Part shown: piece by piece, positions 1 through 6,927 of the stretch
Layout of the letters: the number at the start of each line of letters is the position of its first letter
Numbering within the stretch: position 1 is the first letter of the stretch
Assembly (NCBI GenBank): GCA_002707085.1
Contig: PALY01000150.1
Coordinates: 1-12,271 of the forward strand
DNA: 12,271 nt
Direction of reading: 5' to 3'
From: Deltaproteobacteria bacterium
GTDB lineage: Bacteria; Myxococcota_A; UBA796
Program-made: the position numbers and the translations under genes
Notes under the pieces: model-generated
What the model saw: only the letters and a program-made list of their open reading frames with translations
What the model was told of the DNA's origin: nothing
Database searches by the model: none

Positions 1-929
1 ATTTGGTCACCGATCCCAGTGGACAACAAATCGCCGCCGGCGGTGAATACACTGTGATTGCAGAGTATAGCCCTGCCGATGAAGCCGAAGGGCATTCAGA
101 AGACTTGATCATCCGCAGCACCGATCCAGACGAAGGAGAGGTCACGGTCGTATTTCTTGGTGGCAACGGGGGCGGTGCATACGAGTACCCGATCGCCGAC
201 ATCGACTGTGAAGCGCTTCGAGGGATTACGCCACCAACAACCATCAATCTCGATGGAAGAGGATCAGAAGATCCTGAAGATGTGGAAGGCACTCACGAAC
301 TTTCATATGAGTGGGAACTTCTTGGGCGACCAGAACTATCCCGCACCTACATTGCCAACCCAACAGAACAGACTCCCGAATTGTTCATTGATGTAGCCGG
401 TACATACCAAGTTGAACTCGTTGTGACGGATTTCAATGGGGTCGAATCCGAACCCACCACCTGTGACATCAACGTGGTGCCAAAAGAAGACCTCTACATC
501 GCATTGAGCTGGGACACTGGCGACTCCGATCTCGACCTCCACTTGGTGCCTGCCGGCAACAGCATGTGGAGTTGCATGGATTGCTTCTTCTGCAACCCTG
601 TACCCACCTGGCCATTGGACTGGGGAATTCCGATTTACGCCCTAGACAACACCATGGGATACGGACCAGAAAACATCAATGTAGACATTCCCGGAGAGCA
701 AACATTCTACATCCGGACGCACTACTACACTGACCGTGGAGGCGGCCCTTCACGCGCGACAATCTCTGTCTACGTCAACGGAAACCTGATCGAAACGATC
801 ACGGAAGAATTGAGCCGAGGACAGCGCTGGAAAGTTGGGTACGTGACCTTCGATGATGAGGGTGAAGGCACCTTCACTGAAGAGGGAGAAGTAGAAACCT
901 ACGGAGCCCGTTCTTGCCCCGACTGCTGA
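1..929 (+). CDS. Partial surface/secreted protein with PKD and YfaP-like (DUF2135-type) domains
   Basis: The reading frame is open at the left edge and stops with TGA at 927-929, so the true start lies outside the window. About 308 residues are visible. Residues 1-55 look like the end of an Ig-like ASPM/SPD-2/Hydin-type repeat ('YTVIAEYSPADEAEGHSEDL'). Residues about 61-158 read as a PKD domain (the 'LDGRGSEDPED' and 'SYEWELLG' stretches, ending 'VVTDFNGVES'). Residues about 163-285 resemble YfaP/DUF2135-type domains, with 'DLDLHLVP' at 176-183 and 'GYGPENINVDIPG' at 219-231. There is a Cys cluster C191-x2-C194-x2-C197 and a C-terminal 'SCPDC'. These families are extracellular or cell-surface and probably adhesive or structural. 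No membrane anchor or sorting signal is visible at this end. The gene is convergent with the acyl-CoA dehydrogenase, six bases away. Domain calls are by eye, and the exact function is unknown. Confidence 0.8.
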   Translation, partial: LVTDPSGQQIAAGGEYTVIAEYSPADEAEGHSEDLIIRSTDPDEGEVTVVFLGGNGGGAYEYPIADIDCEALRGITPPTTINLDGRGSEDPEDVEGTHELSYEWELLGRPELSRTYIANPTEQTPELFIDVAGTYQVELVVTDFNGVESEPTTCDINVVPKEDLYIALSWDTGDSDLDLHLVPAGNSMWSCMDCFFCNPVPTWPLDWGIPIYALDNTMGYGPENINVDIPGEQTFYIRTHYYTDRGGGPSRATISVYVNGNLIETITEELSRGQRWKVGYVTFDDEGEGTFTEEGEVETYGARSCPDC

Positions 930-935
930 TGGGCT

Positions 936-2570
936 TCACCGCTGTAAGCGGTCAATCCGCGCCAAATACTCTGCATCAACAGGCACCTTGGACCGGTGAC
1001 GTTCCAACAGTCCAGCATGGTCCGACAAACTCTGTACAGGCTTGAGCGCAGCCTGCATGACCAACACAGCCATACGTGATGCAAGTCGGCGGAACCGAAG
1101 CGCTGCCAAGTCTGCATCCAAGGTGAGGATGGACTCCATCTCAAGGCGGTCGTCTCGCACCGCCTCTTCGCCGAGAACACCAGCAACGGTATCGAAGAAA
1201 CCATTGTGGACCCCCAGTCGGGCGCAGTCTCGAAGAACCTGGGCTCTCAACACGTTGTGCGTGCCTTCCCAATTCTCGTACACAACGTTGTCTCGCAACA
1301 GTCGCGGAAGAATGGAAAAACTCTCAATGGCACCATTCCCACCCAAAATTTCAATGCCGTGATTGACAGCATCATGAGCCAATACTGCAGTCTGGAGCTT
1401 ATTCAAGTTCACAGCCACCCGAAAGAAGCCAGCCTCGCCTGAACTCAGGTCCCCTGCCTCAAGCCGCTCAAGCATGCCAGAGAGCCACAAGGTAGACGCA
1501 ATACTGCCTGCTGCATCAGCCCGCATCCAGGCAAGGGTTTCCCGGACCGTAGAAAATTGGGCAATGGGTTGACCAAAAGCCTTTCGGTGCTGAGCGTACG
1601 TACTGGCCACCACCCAAGCTCGCCGTGCATGAGCCGCACAGCCCGACGCGTTGTACAAACGAGAGGTTGTAATCACCAACTGCATGACCGACTTGAACCC
1701 ATCATCCACAGGTCCCAACGCCTCTGCATATGCTTCCGAAAAGTCGATTTCGCCCGATGCCATCGAACGGGTGCCCAGCTTGTCTTTCAAGCGTCGAATG
1801 CGGAAGTTGTTCACTGTGCCATCGGGCTTGAGTCGGGGCACGAGAAATAAGCCAAGTCCTTTGGTGCCATCCGCGCCACCATCGGGCCTGGCAGTCATCA
1901 CGAATACGTCAGCGTCTGCGTTGGAACAAAACCATTTCTCTCCCGAGATACTCCAGATAGACCCTGGGTCACGTCCCCCACTCACCATGGATGCAGACAC
2001 AGTGTTGGCGCCAACGTCGGAGCCGCCCTGTACTTCGGTCAGAAACTGACTGGCCGTGAAATTGGTATCGAAATCCGGGTCCAATAGCGGCGTTAGATAC
2101 GCCTCTTTCTGCGTTTCTGTTCCAAGCGCAGATAGTGTTCGAATCGCACCAGCATCACAAGCCAAGGGACAGTTATGTCCCCCCTCTCCTGCCTGTGCCG
2201 TGAGGTAAAACAACGTAAGAATCGAACGGTGCGACACCGGAGCTTCCGCATACAAAGCCATGATGCCCGTGCCATAAATCAGCCGACCAGCCTCCCACCA
2301 TGTCGGATGATGGTGAACCTTCGCCGTGTATTCACCAATGCCATTCCAATTGTCCAAGACGGGCAGGTTTCGGTGCAGATTGTTTTCCCGAACTGCGGCA
2401 TCGAGTGGTCCAGCCACAGCTTTGCCAGCATTGGAGAACTGCTCTTCTCTAGCACCCAAACCATGGTGACCGATGAGGGCGCACAAATCCGTGTCATCCA
2501 CATACAAGTCTGTGGGCTGGGCCCATACCCAAGCGGCAAGATCAGCTCTTCCACGTTCGGTTGCACTCAT
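936..2570 (-). CDS. Acyl-CoA dehydrogenase, AidB-like
   Basis: A flavoprotein of the acyl-CoA dehydrogenase family, 544 residues, within the longer AidB-type subgroup (typical short-chain members have about 380-400 residues). Visible motifs are 'LTEVQGGSDVGAN' at 178-190 (flavin/substrate loop), 'GEKWFCSN' at 210-217, 'HRKAFGQPI' at 328-336, 'GGNGAIE' at 410-416 and 'YENWEGTHNV' at 431-440. E435 in the last motif lines up with the usual catalytic glutamate region. An N-terminal extension of about 170 residues precedes the core, as in AidB. The reaction is expected to be FAD-dependent alpha,beta-dehydrogenation of an acyl-CoA, although AidB itself is linked to alkylation response and has little classical activity. 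I chose ATG at 2570 over TTG at 2576, because GAGGAG at 2577-2582 lies 6 bases before the ATG but directly abuts the TTG. It follows the peptidase gene by 54 bases and may be co-transcribed with the lipid operon. The substrate is unknown. Confidence 0.9.
   Translation of the reverse strand: MSATERGRADLAAWVWAQPTDLYVDDTDLCALIGHHGLGAREEQFSNAGKAVAGPLDAAVRENNLHRNLPVLDNWNGIGEYTAKVHHHPTWWEAGRLIYGTGIMALYAEAPVSHRSILTLFYLTAQAGEGGHNCPLACDAGAIRTLSALGTETQKEAYLTPLLDPDFDTNFTASQFLTEVQGGSDVGANTVSASMVSGGRDPGSIWSISGEKWFCSNADADVFVMTARPDGGADGTKGLGLFLVPRLKPDGTVNNFRIRRLKDKLGTRSMASGEIDFSEAYAEALGPVDDGFKSVMQLVITTSRLYNASGCAAHARRAWVVASTYAQHRKAFGQPIAQFSTVRETLAWMRADAAGSIASTLWLSGMLERLEAGDLSSGEAGFFRVAVNLNKLQTAVLAHDAVNHGIEILGGNGAIESFSILPRLLRDNVVYENWEGTHNVLRAQVLRDCARLGVHNGFFDTVAGVLGEEAVRDDRLEMESILTLDADLAALRFRRLASRMAVLVMQAALKPVQSLSDHAGLLERHRSKVPVDAEYLARIDRLQR
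938..952. terminator. Short hairpin at the convergent gene junction, possible weak bidirectional terminator
   Basis: ACCGCT and AGCGGT form a perfect 6-bp inverted repeat around a 3-base loop. It sits at the 3' end of the minus-strand gene, whose stop codon is at 936-938, and 9 bases after the stop of the plus-strand gene. No U-tract follows on either strand, so an intrinsic terminator is only a possibility. The position between converging genes is the main argument for it. Confidence 0.2.
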
Positions 2571-2576
2571 ATTCAA

Positions 2577-2582
2577 CTCCTC
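2577..2582 (-). promoter_or_regulatory. Strong Shine-Dalgarno site that fixes the dehydrogenase start
   Basis: On the minus strand this reads GAGGAG, followed by six bases and then ATG at 2570. It is the clearest ribosome binding site in the window and supports ATG at 2570 over the upstream TTG at 2576. Most of the overlapping operon genes lack such a site, which suggests that this gene is translated independently of its upstream neighbour. Confidence 0.7.
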
Positions 2583-2624
2583 ACTTAGCAGAGACTGTAG
2601 CCTATAAGACCGGCTCTCATCATT

Positions 2625-3590
2625 TCAGAAACATATGTGGATGTGGTCATCGTGTCCCGGAGATGCAGTCACTCCGGGGACGGCTCCGATAACGGAGGGA
2701 TCATTAAAATAGACAAAGGTTGGGCTGTGATTGGCGATTGCATATTCTAAAAACGCCTGTGTTAACGGCCGACTGTAGCCCCCTTCATACCCATCGCGAT
2801 CATCGGGTCGGTTGTACCAAGCTTCGTATCGAGAGCCATCGTTTCGAAACAAACGAATATCCGCGCATCGAGCATGATCACTTTTGTGACCCAAGGGGTC
2901 GGGGCGTGTATCGTTGTACCAGCCCAAATCCCCGACCTGTACCGTACAGTTTGTCGGCGTCGCATCTGGAAAGGAAAGAGCGCGACAATGGGAACGCCAC
3001 CCATAGAACAATTCGATCAAAGCAATAATCGTATCCGGGTAGCCCCACCGATCGGAACGCGGAGAGTCCGAACCAAGAAAGTGGAGATAAATCGGCCCTT
3101 CTTTGTCCTCTGCCCCCACAGCGTCCGTGGCTTTTAGTTTCTGTTGTGGTGAATGCAAACCTTCACGAGCCTGCTCTAAAGCACGCTCCTCTTTGCTCAA
3201 CTCTCGAACCATAGGAAGGGCAACTCGCCCCCATTCAGTGGACTTCATGGCCTGGGCATCGATGGGTCCAAAACGGGACTCCCACGCCATACGGACACGC
3301 AATTCAGCCCGCGGATCTCCCGGAGGCGTACCCGCATCTTTCAACACTTTTGTGTCTACACAATATTTGGCACCTACAGTTGCGAGGGACACCTTGGGCA
3401 CACGATACCAAGGGTCTACGACGAGGATCTGAATTGGAGTTTGGTGGTCTTGACACGCCCCCGGAACCACTTGCACCGTACTGTCTCTGGGCAACCATGA
3501 GTACTCTACATCGATCCCCACCGACATACCGTCGGGCGCCACTCTTTGGATGGGTCCAGCAAGTACGCTTCCAATCAACCAAAACATCAT
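2625..3590 (-). CDS. MepA-like (peptidase M74, LAS-type) putative murein endopeptidase
   Basis: A 321-residue protein whose C-terminal half resembles penicillin-insensitive murein endopeptidase MepA. 'VQVGDLGW' (217-224) recalls the MepA 'GDLS/GDMS' segment. 'GHKSDHARCADIRLF' (234-248) sits where MepA has GHxSHxxGxDVDI. The protein ends in 'GHDDHIHICF' (312-321), very close to the MepA C-terminal GHDxHFHV zinc/active-site motif. MepA enzymes cleave peptidoglycan cross-links in the periplasm. The N-terminus (residues 1-12) is a short hydrophobic stretch without a clear positive region, so it is a weak signal peptide or lipid-free anchor. The spacing of the first metal motif differs from MepA (see findings), so activity is not certain. 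ATG at 3588-3590 overlaps the exporter stop as ATGA; a second ATG follows immediately. No Shine-Dalgarno site is seen, consistent with coupled translation. Residues about 100-165, rich in charged residues, match nothing I know. Confidence 0.7.
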   Translation of the reverse strand: MMFWLIGSVLAGPIQRVAPDGMSVGIDVEYSWLPRDSTVQVVPGACQDHQTPIQILVVDPWYRVPKVSLATVGAKYCVDTKVLKDAGTPPGDPRAELRVRMAWESRFGPIDAQAMKSTEWGRVALPMVRELSKEERALEQAREGLHSPQQKLKATDAVGAEDKEGPIYLHFLGSDSPRSDRWGYPDTIIALIELFYGWRSHCRALSFPDATPTNCTVQVGDLGWYNDTRPDPLGHKSDHARCADIRLFRNDGSRYEAWYNRPDDRDGYEGGYSRPLTQAFLEYAIANHSPTFVYFNDPSVIGAVPGVTASPGHDDHIHICF

Positions 3591-5824
3591 CGTCGAGCAG
3601 TCACCACAAGCAAAGCGGGTATCACAAGAAGATCGCAGAAAAAGGCCGCCACCAATGAGATCGCCAACAAGCAGCCAAAGTAGGCCACACTCTTGATATC
3701 AGCCAACCCCAAGACGGAGAAACCACCCGCCAACACCACAGTGGTCACAGCCATCGGACGCCCTACCGAGGTCACAGTCTCCTGCACGGCCTTCACGATG
3801 TCAGAGGTTTCAGCAAGAACCGCCCGATAACGGTACAAAAATTGGGTGGTATCATCCACCACCAGACCCAGAACAATGGCAGCGATTGTGACCGTCGCGA
3901 CGTCGAGTCGGATGCCCAGCAACCCCATACATCCGAGCGTGAACAACACGGGCATCAGATTCGCTGGAATCGCCAGCACAGCCATTCTAAATGAACGGAA
4001 CAACAGGCCAATCAAAGTGAAGATAACGATGAAGGCCCATGTAAAACTTGAGAGCTGGCTACTGATGATGTGGTCCATGATTCGAACATGCAACGGGATG
4101 TACCCAGCGGGTTGAATCGTCGCCCCATCGGGAAGTACCGCATGATCTGTCAGTCGCTCAATGGTCTGACCAAAGGTTTTGGCGCTGGCCATGGGCACAC
4201 CCACTGTCACACGCGCTTGGGTTTCTGTGGAATCCAGAAAACGTGCAAGATTCGCATCCGAATCCGCCTCAAACAAAAACAACAACTGTTCCAACGCTTC
4301 AGGGTTTTCCGGTATGGATCCTACGGGTCGCTGACCCATGACTCGATCCAAGCCCATGACCACATCTGCCAGCGAGCGTGTCCATCCCACGTCTTCTTCC
4401 ATTTCCATCTTGTCTTGCCAACTGGAAATGGATGCAAGAATCTCAGGGTCCTTGACTCCGTCAGGGTGAGAAACCACAAACTCAAGCGGAGTATAAGGAC
4501 CAAACTCCTCCTCAATCCGATCAGAATCGATGCGCACTTCATGGTCCGGATACAGAAAGTCTATGGAATAGGTATCGACCACGATGCGAGTAATGCCCAT
4601 CATCGAACCCAGACACACAAAGCCAGCGACAATCAAAACTGGCACTGGCCTGTGAACCGCCAATCTGGCCATCAAATCGATTCCACGCTGCAACAATCCC
4701 TCTTTCCGAAAGACGGGAAGAACTGTGGGGTGTAGAGCAAATATCGAACATAAAATCAAGGACGCCACAAAAGCTGCGACCAACCCCAAGGCACAGAACA
4801 CGCCCAGGTCCCGAATCACCGGCATGCTGGCTGTAGCGAGAGCCAAAAAGCCCATGGCTGTAGTCAAGGTGTTGAACAAACAAGGCCACAGCACCTTGCC
4901 GATCCCGCGCTTTACTCTTTCCATGGGTGGGAGTTCCGCAGGCTGATCTGCGACATGCACCAACATGTGAACACAGTCGCTCACCCCGATGACCAAGACC
5001 AGTGTCGGCATCACCATGGTGACCATATTGATGTCATGCCCGGTCGCACCGTACAAACCCAACAACCAAATGGCACCGAGCCCCACAACACTCAAGATCA
5101 AAAGCACAGCCCGCCATCGACGAAACAAGGCCCACAGCAAGGCCATAATCAAGACATACGAAGCTGAAATCACAACCGCCGCACCTTGGGTCGCAGCCTG
5201 ATTCAATGCTGCGTATACAACCCCAATTCCAGCAAAGGTGGCTTCTGTCTCCACCGCCTGAACCGCGGTCTGCACATCCGCCAAAATGCCATCTCTTGCG
5301 GTATCGATATTGTCCATGGACTCCATCTCGGCCAACACAATCGCGGTGCGACCATCTTCCGAGATCATGGACCCCACCAAAGCGTCACTCTGCAATGCTT
5401 TTTGCGCTTCTGCTACCTGTGAAGTCTCGATGGGGCCGTCATCAATCAGGGGAGCCACGACCAATGCACCATCGACATCACGAACCAGCGGTTCCGTGAC
5501 TATCGAACGAACCCGAGCAATACCGGAAACGCCCAGAGCCGCGTCGCCAACAGCATCAATGCGACGCAAACCGGACGGTTCTATGAGTGTGCCTTCTTTG
5601 GAATGCACTCCAATCACTACAACTTCGTCATTTCCAAAAGTCTCAAGAAAGTCGTTGTATGCAATCAATGACGGGTCATCGTCCAAAAACCAGATTTCCA
5701 CAGCATTGTCGACACCAACACCGGCCGCACCAAACACGGACAAGCCGGTGATCATGGCCACGAATAAAAGGAGCCAACGGCGAGCCCGAATGACCCATTC
5801 AACCCACGCCTCAGCCCGATTCAT
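3587..5824 (-). CDS. RND superfamily exporter, MMPL/HAE3 type
   Basis: A 745-residue inner-membrane transporter with the duplicated RND layout. TM1 is at about residues 16-38, followed by a large periplasmic loop (39-212), then TM2-6 at about 215-372. TM7 is at about 393-415, followed by a second loop (416-590), then TM8-12 at about 594-742. The proton-relay positions in TM4 and TM10 carry 'GVSDCVHML' (280-288) and 'GLVVDDTTQFLYRYR' (653-667), both with the expected acidic residues. The length and two similar loops fit the HAE3/MMPL 'predicted exporter' group, which includes hopanoid and lipid transporters such as HpnN, rather than the roughly 1000-residue AcrB type. No periplasmic adaptor or outer-membrane channel gene is in the window. 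ATG at 5822-5824 overlaps the BtaA-like stop (ATGA), and the gene's own stop overlaps the peptidase start in the same way. A lipid cargo is inferred from the neighbours. Confidence 0.88.
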   Translation of the reverse strand: MNRAEAWVEWVIRARRWLLLFVAMITGLSVFGAAGVGVDNAVEIWFLDDDPSLIAYNDFLETFGNDEVVVIGVHSKEGTLIEPSGLRRIDAVGDAALGVSGIARVRSIVTEPLVRDVDGALVVAPLIDDGPIETSQVAEAQKALQSDALVGSMISEDGRTAIVLAEMESMDNIDTARDGILADVQTAVQAVETEATFAGIGVVYAALNQAATQGAAVVISASYVLIMALLWALFRRWRAVLLILSVVGLGAIWLLGLYGATGHDINMVTMVMPTLVLVIGVSDCVHMLVHVADQPAELPPMERVKRGIGKVLWPCLFNTLTTAMGFLALATASMPVIRDLGVFCALGLVAAFVASLILCSIFALHPTVLPVFRKEGLLQRGIDLMARLAVHRPVPVLIVAGFVCLGSMMGITRIVVDTYSIDFLYPDHEVRIDSDRIEEEFGPYTPLEFVVSHPDGVKDPEILASISSWQDKMEMEEDVGWTRSLADVVMGLDRVMGQRPVGSIPENPEALEQLLFLFEADSDANLARFLDSTETQARVTVGVPMASAKTFGQTIERLTDHAVLPDGATIQPAGYIPLHVRIMDHIISSQLSSFTWAFIVIFTLIGLLFRSFRMAVLAIPANLMPVLFTLGCMGLLGIRLDVATVTIAAIVLGLVVDDTTQFLYRYRAVLAETSDIVKAVQETVTSVGRPMAVTTVVLAGGFSVLGLADIKSVAYFGCLLAISLVAAFFCDLLVIPALLVVTARR

Positions 5825-6927
5825 CGGACAGTTTCCAACTGAAAGTCACCATAGACAAAAGCCCTATCGTTCACGATCAGTTCAGCAGCTTTTGCCTCAT
5901 TTCGGTCCAATACATCTGCCATCTGTTCTGGACGATGACGGGGAACAAGCAAATTCCAATATGCGATTCGACCACCCTGTCGGGATGCACGCACACAACA
6001 CCGAAGCAACGACGCTGTTTCTTCCTCGCTTAAATATTCGGGAACATCGGACAAATTGAAGGCGGAGTACGTCCCTTCATCACATGCATTGAGATGCGAT
6101 ATCAAATCGTCATGCACGAAAGTGAACCTATCTGCCACCTTGGCAAGGGCCGCATGCCCCTCTGCAGATAGGTACGGATGACTATTGTCAACGTTTCGGT
6201 ACTCCCCACCCAAAATCCACTGCACAAACGGGTTGTCCGCAACAGGCATTGTGGTGAGTACGTGTTCCGTCCGGCTCATAAATGCCTGGCTAATCGGACC
6301 TTGAACATGAGCGAACTGAGCCGGGCTTCTTCCGCTTCTTTGCATCACCGCTTTTGAAAAGAACACTCGGAACATGCTCCGCCAACGAAAGGTATTCCAT
6401 CGCTGGTCATAGAATTGTCTTTGCTCGGAAACGTCCGACATGTCTAAGAATTGGTCAACGATTTTTCGGCGGTGAACCAAGGGCAGGACGCGCGTACGGA
6501 ATGTCGACAAATAACGTTCAAATTTTCCGCAATTCAGCAAGCCCGAACGAATCCACGCTTCGTGTGAATCCCACCACAAGCGAGTTGATTCATCCAGAAA
6601 TGGTCGCAACTCGTGGTACAGAAACACCCTTTGACCAATCGGACCCACCCCCAAAAAAGAACGAAACCGTTCCAGGTCGAACTTTTCAGCGGCCACCAAC
6701 TTCAACTTCGCCAATGCGATTTGTGGCGCAGACAAATCAATGCAAGTGACGGTTCGAGCGCCCGCGATGGCCAAGGCAAAGGCGTTGTCTCCCGCCGAAC
6801 AAATGCTCAACACATCGTCCTGTGGTCCGACATCAAGCGCTTCTTGCAACATTCGAGGGTCTTCCCAGCATTGCGCATAAGAAATGCGTTCACCCAAAGC
6901 AGCCCGCGTTGCATCTGTACCGCTCAT
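5821..6927 (-). CDS. btaA: BtaA-like (DUF3419) SAM:diacylglycerol 3-amino-3-carboxypropyltransferase
   Basis: A 368-residue protein of the DUF3419/BtaA family. Visible family signatures are 'ISYAQCWEDPRML' (15-27), the SAM-binding 'SICSAGDNAFALA' (41-53), 'CIDLSAPQIALAKLKL' (62-77), 'FNLSDVPEYLS' (290-300) and 'WNLLVPR' (324-330). BtaA transfers the 3-amino-3-carboxypropyl group of S-adenosylmethionine to the free hydroxyl of diacylglycerol, giving diacylglyceryl-homoserine, the precursor of betaine lipid DGTS. The usual partner BtaB, which N-methylates the product, is not in the window. The product could therefore be a homoserine lipid, or BtaB could lie elsewhere. ATG at 6925-6927 overlaps the dikinase stop (ATGA), and a GGAGCGAGG Shine-Dalgarno stretch precedes it at 6931-6939. 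The symbol reflects family membership; the acceptor lipid here is unproven and could differ, given the prenyltransferase in the operon. Confidence 0.82.
   Translation of the reverse strand: MSGTDATRAALGERISYAQCWEDPRMLQEALDVGPQDDVLSICSAGDNAFALAIAGARTVTCIDLSAPQIALAKLKLVAAEKFDLERFRSFLGVGPIGQRVFLYHELRPFLDESTRLWWDSHEAWIRSGLLNCGKFERYLSTFRTRVLPLVHRRKIVDQFLDMSDVSEQRQFYDQRWNTFRWRSMFRVFFSKAVMQRSGRSPAQFAHVQGPISQAFMSRTEHVLTTMPVADNPFVQWILGGEYRNVDNSHPYLSAEGHAALAKVADRFTFVHDDLISHLNACDEGTYSAFNLSDVPEYLSEEETASLLRCCVRASRQGGRIAYWNLLVPRHRPEQMADVLDRNEAKAAELIVNDRAFVYGDFQLETVR

Noticed and set aside
2574..2576. TTG at 2576 as the start of the acyl-CoA dehydrogenase
   Set aside because: GAGGAG directly abuts this codon, leaving no spacer, whereas ATG at 2570 sits at a proper 6-base distance.
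4070..4735. A 221-codon plus-strand open frame inside the exporter gene
   Set aside because: It lies wholly antisense to the exporter's second periplasmic loop region, and its His/Gln/Arg-rich translation looks like a shadow.
5286..6059. A 257-codon open frame on the plus strand, antisense to the exporter and BtaA-like genes
   Set aside because: It spans the junction of two well-supported minus-strand genes, its protein is Ser/Thr/Arg-rich with no domain, and it is explained by antisense reading of GC-biased codons.
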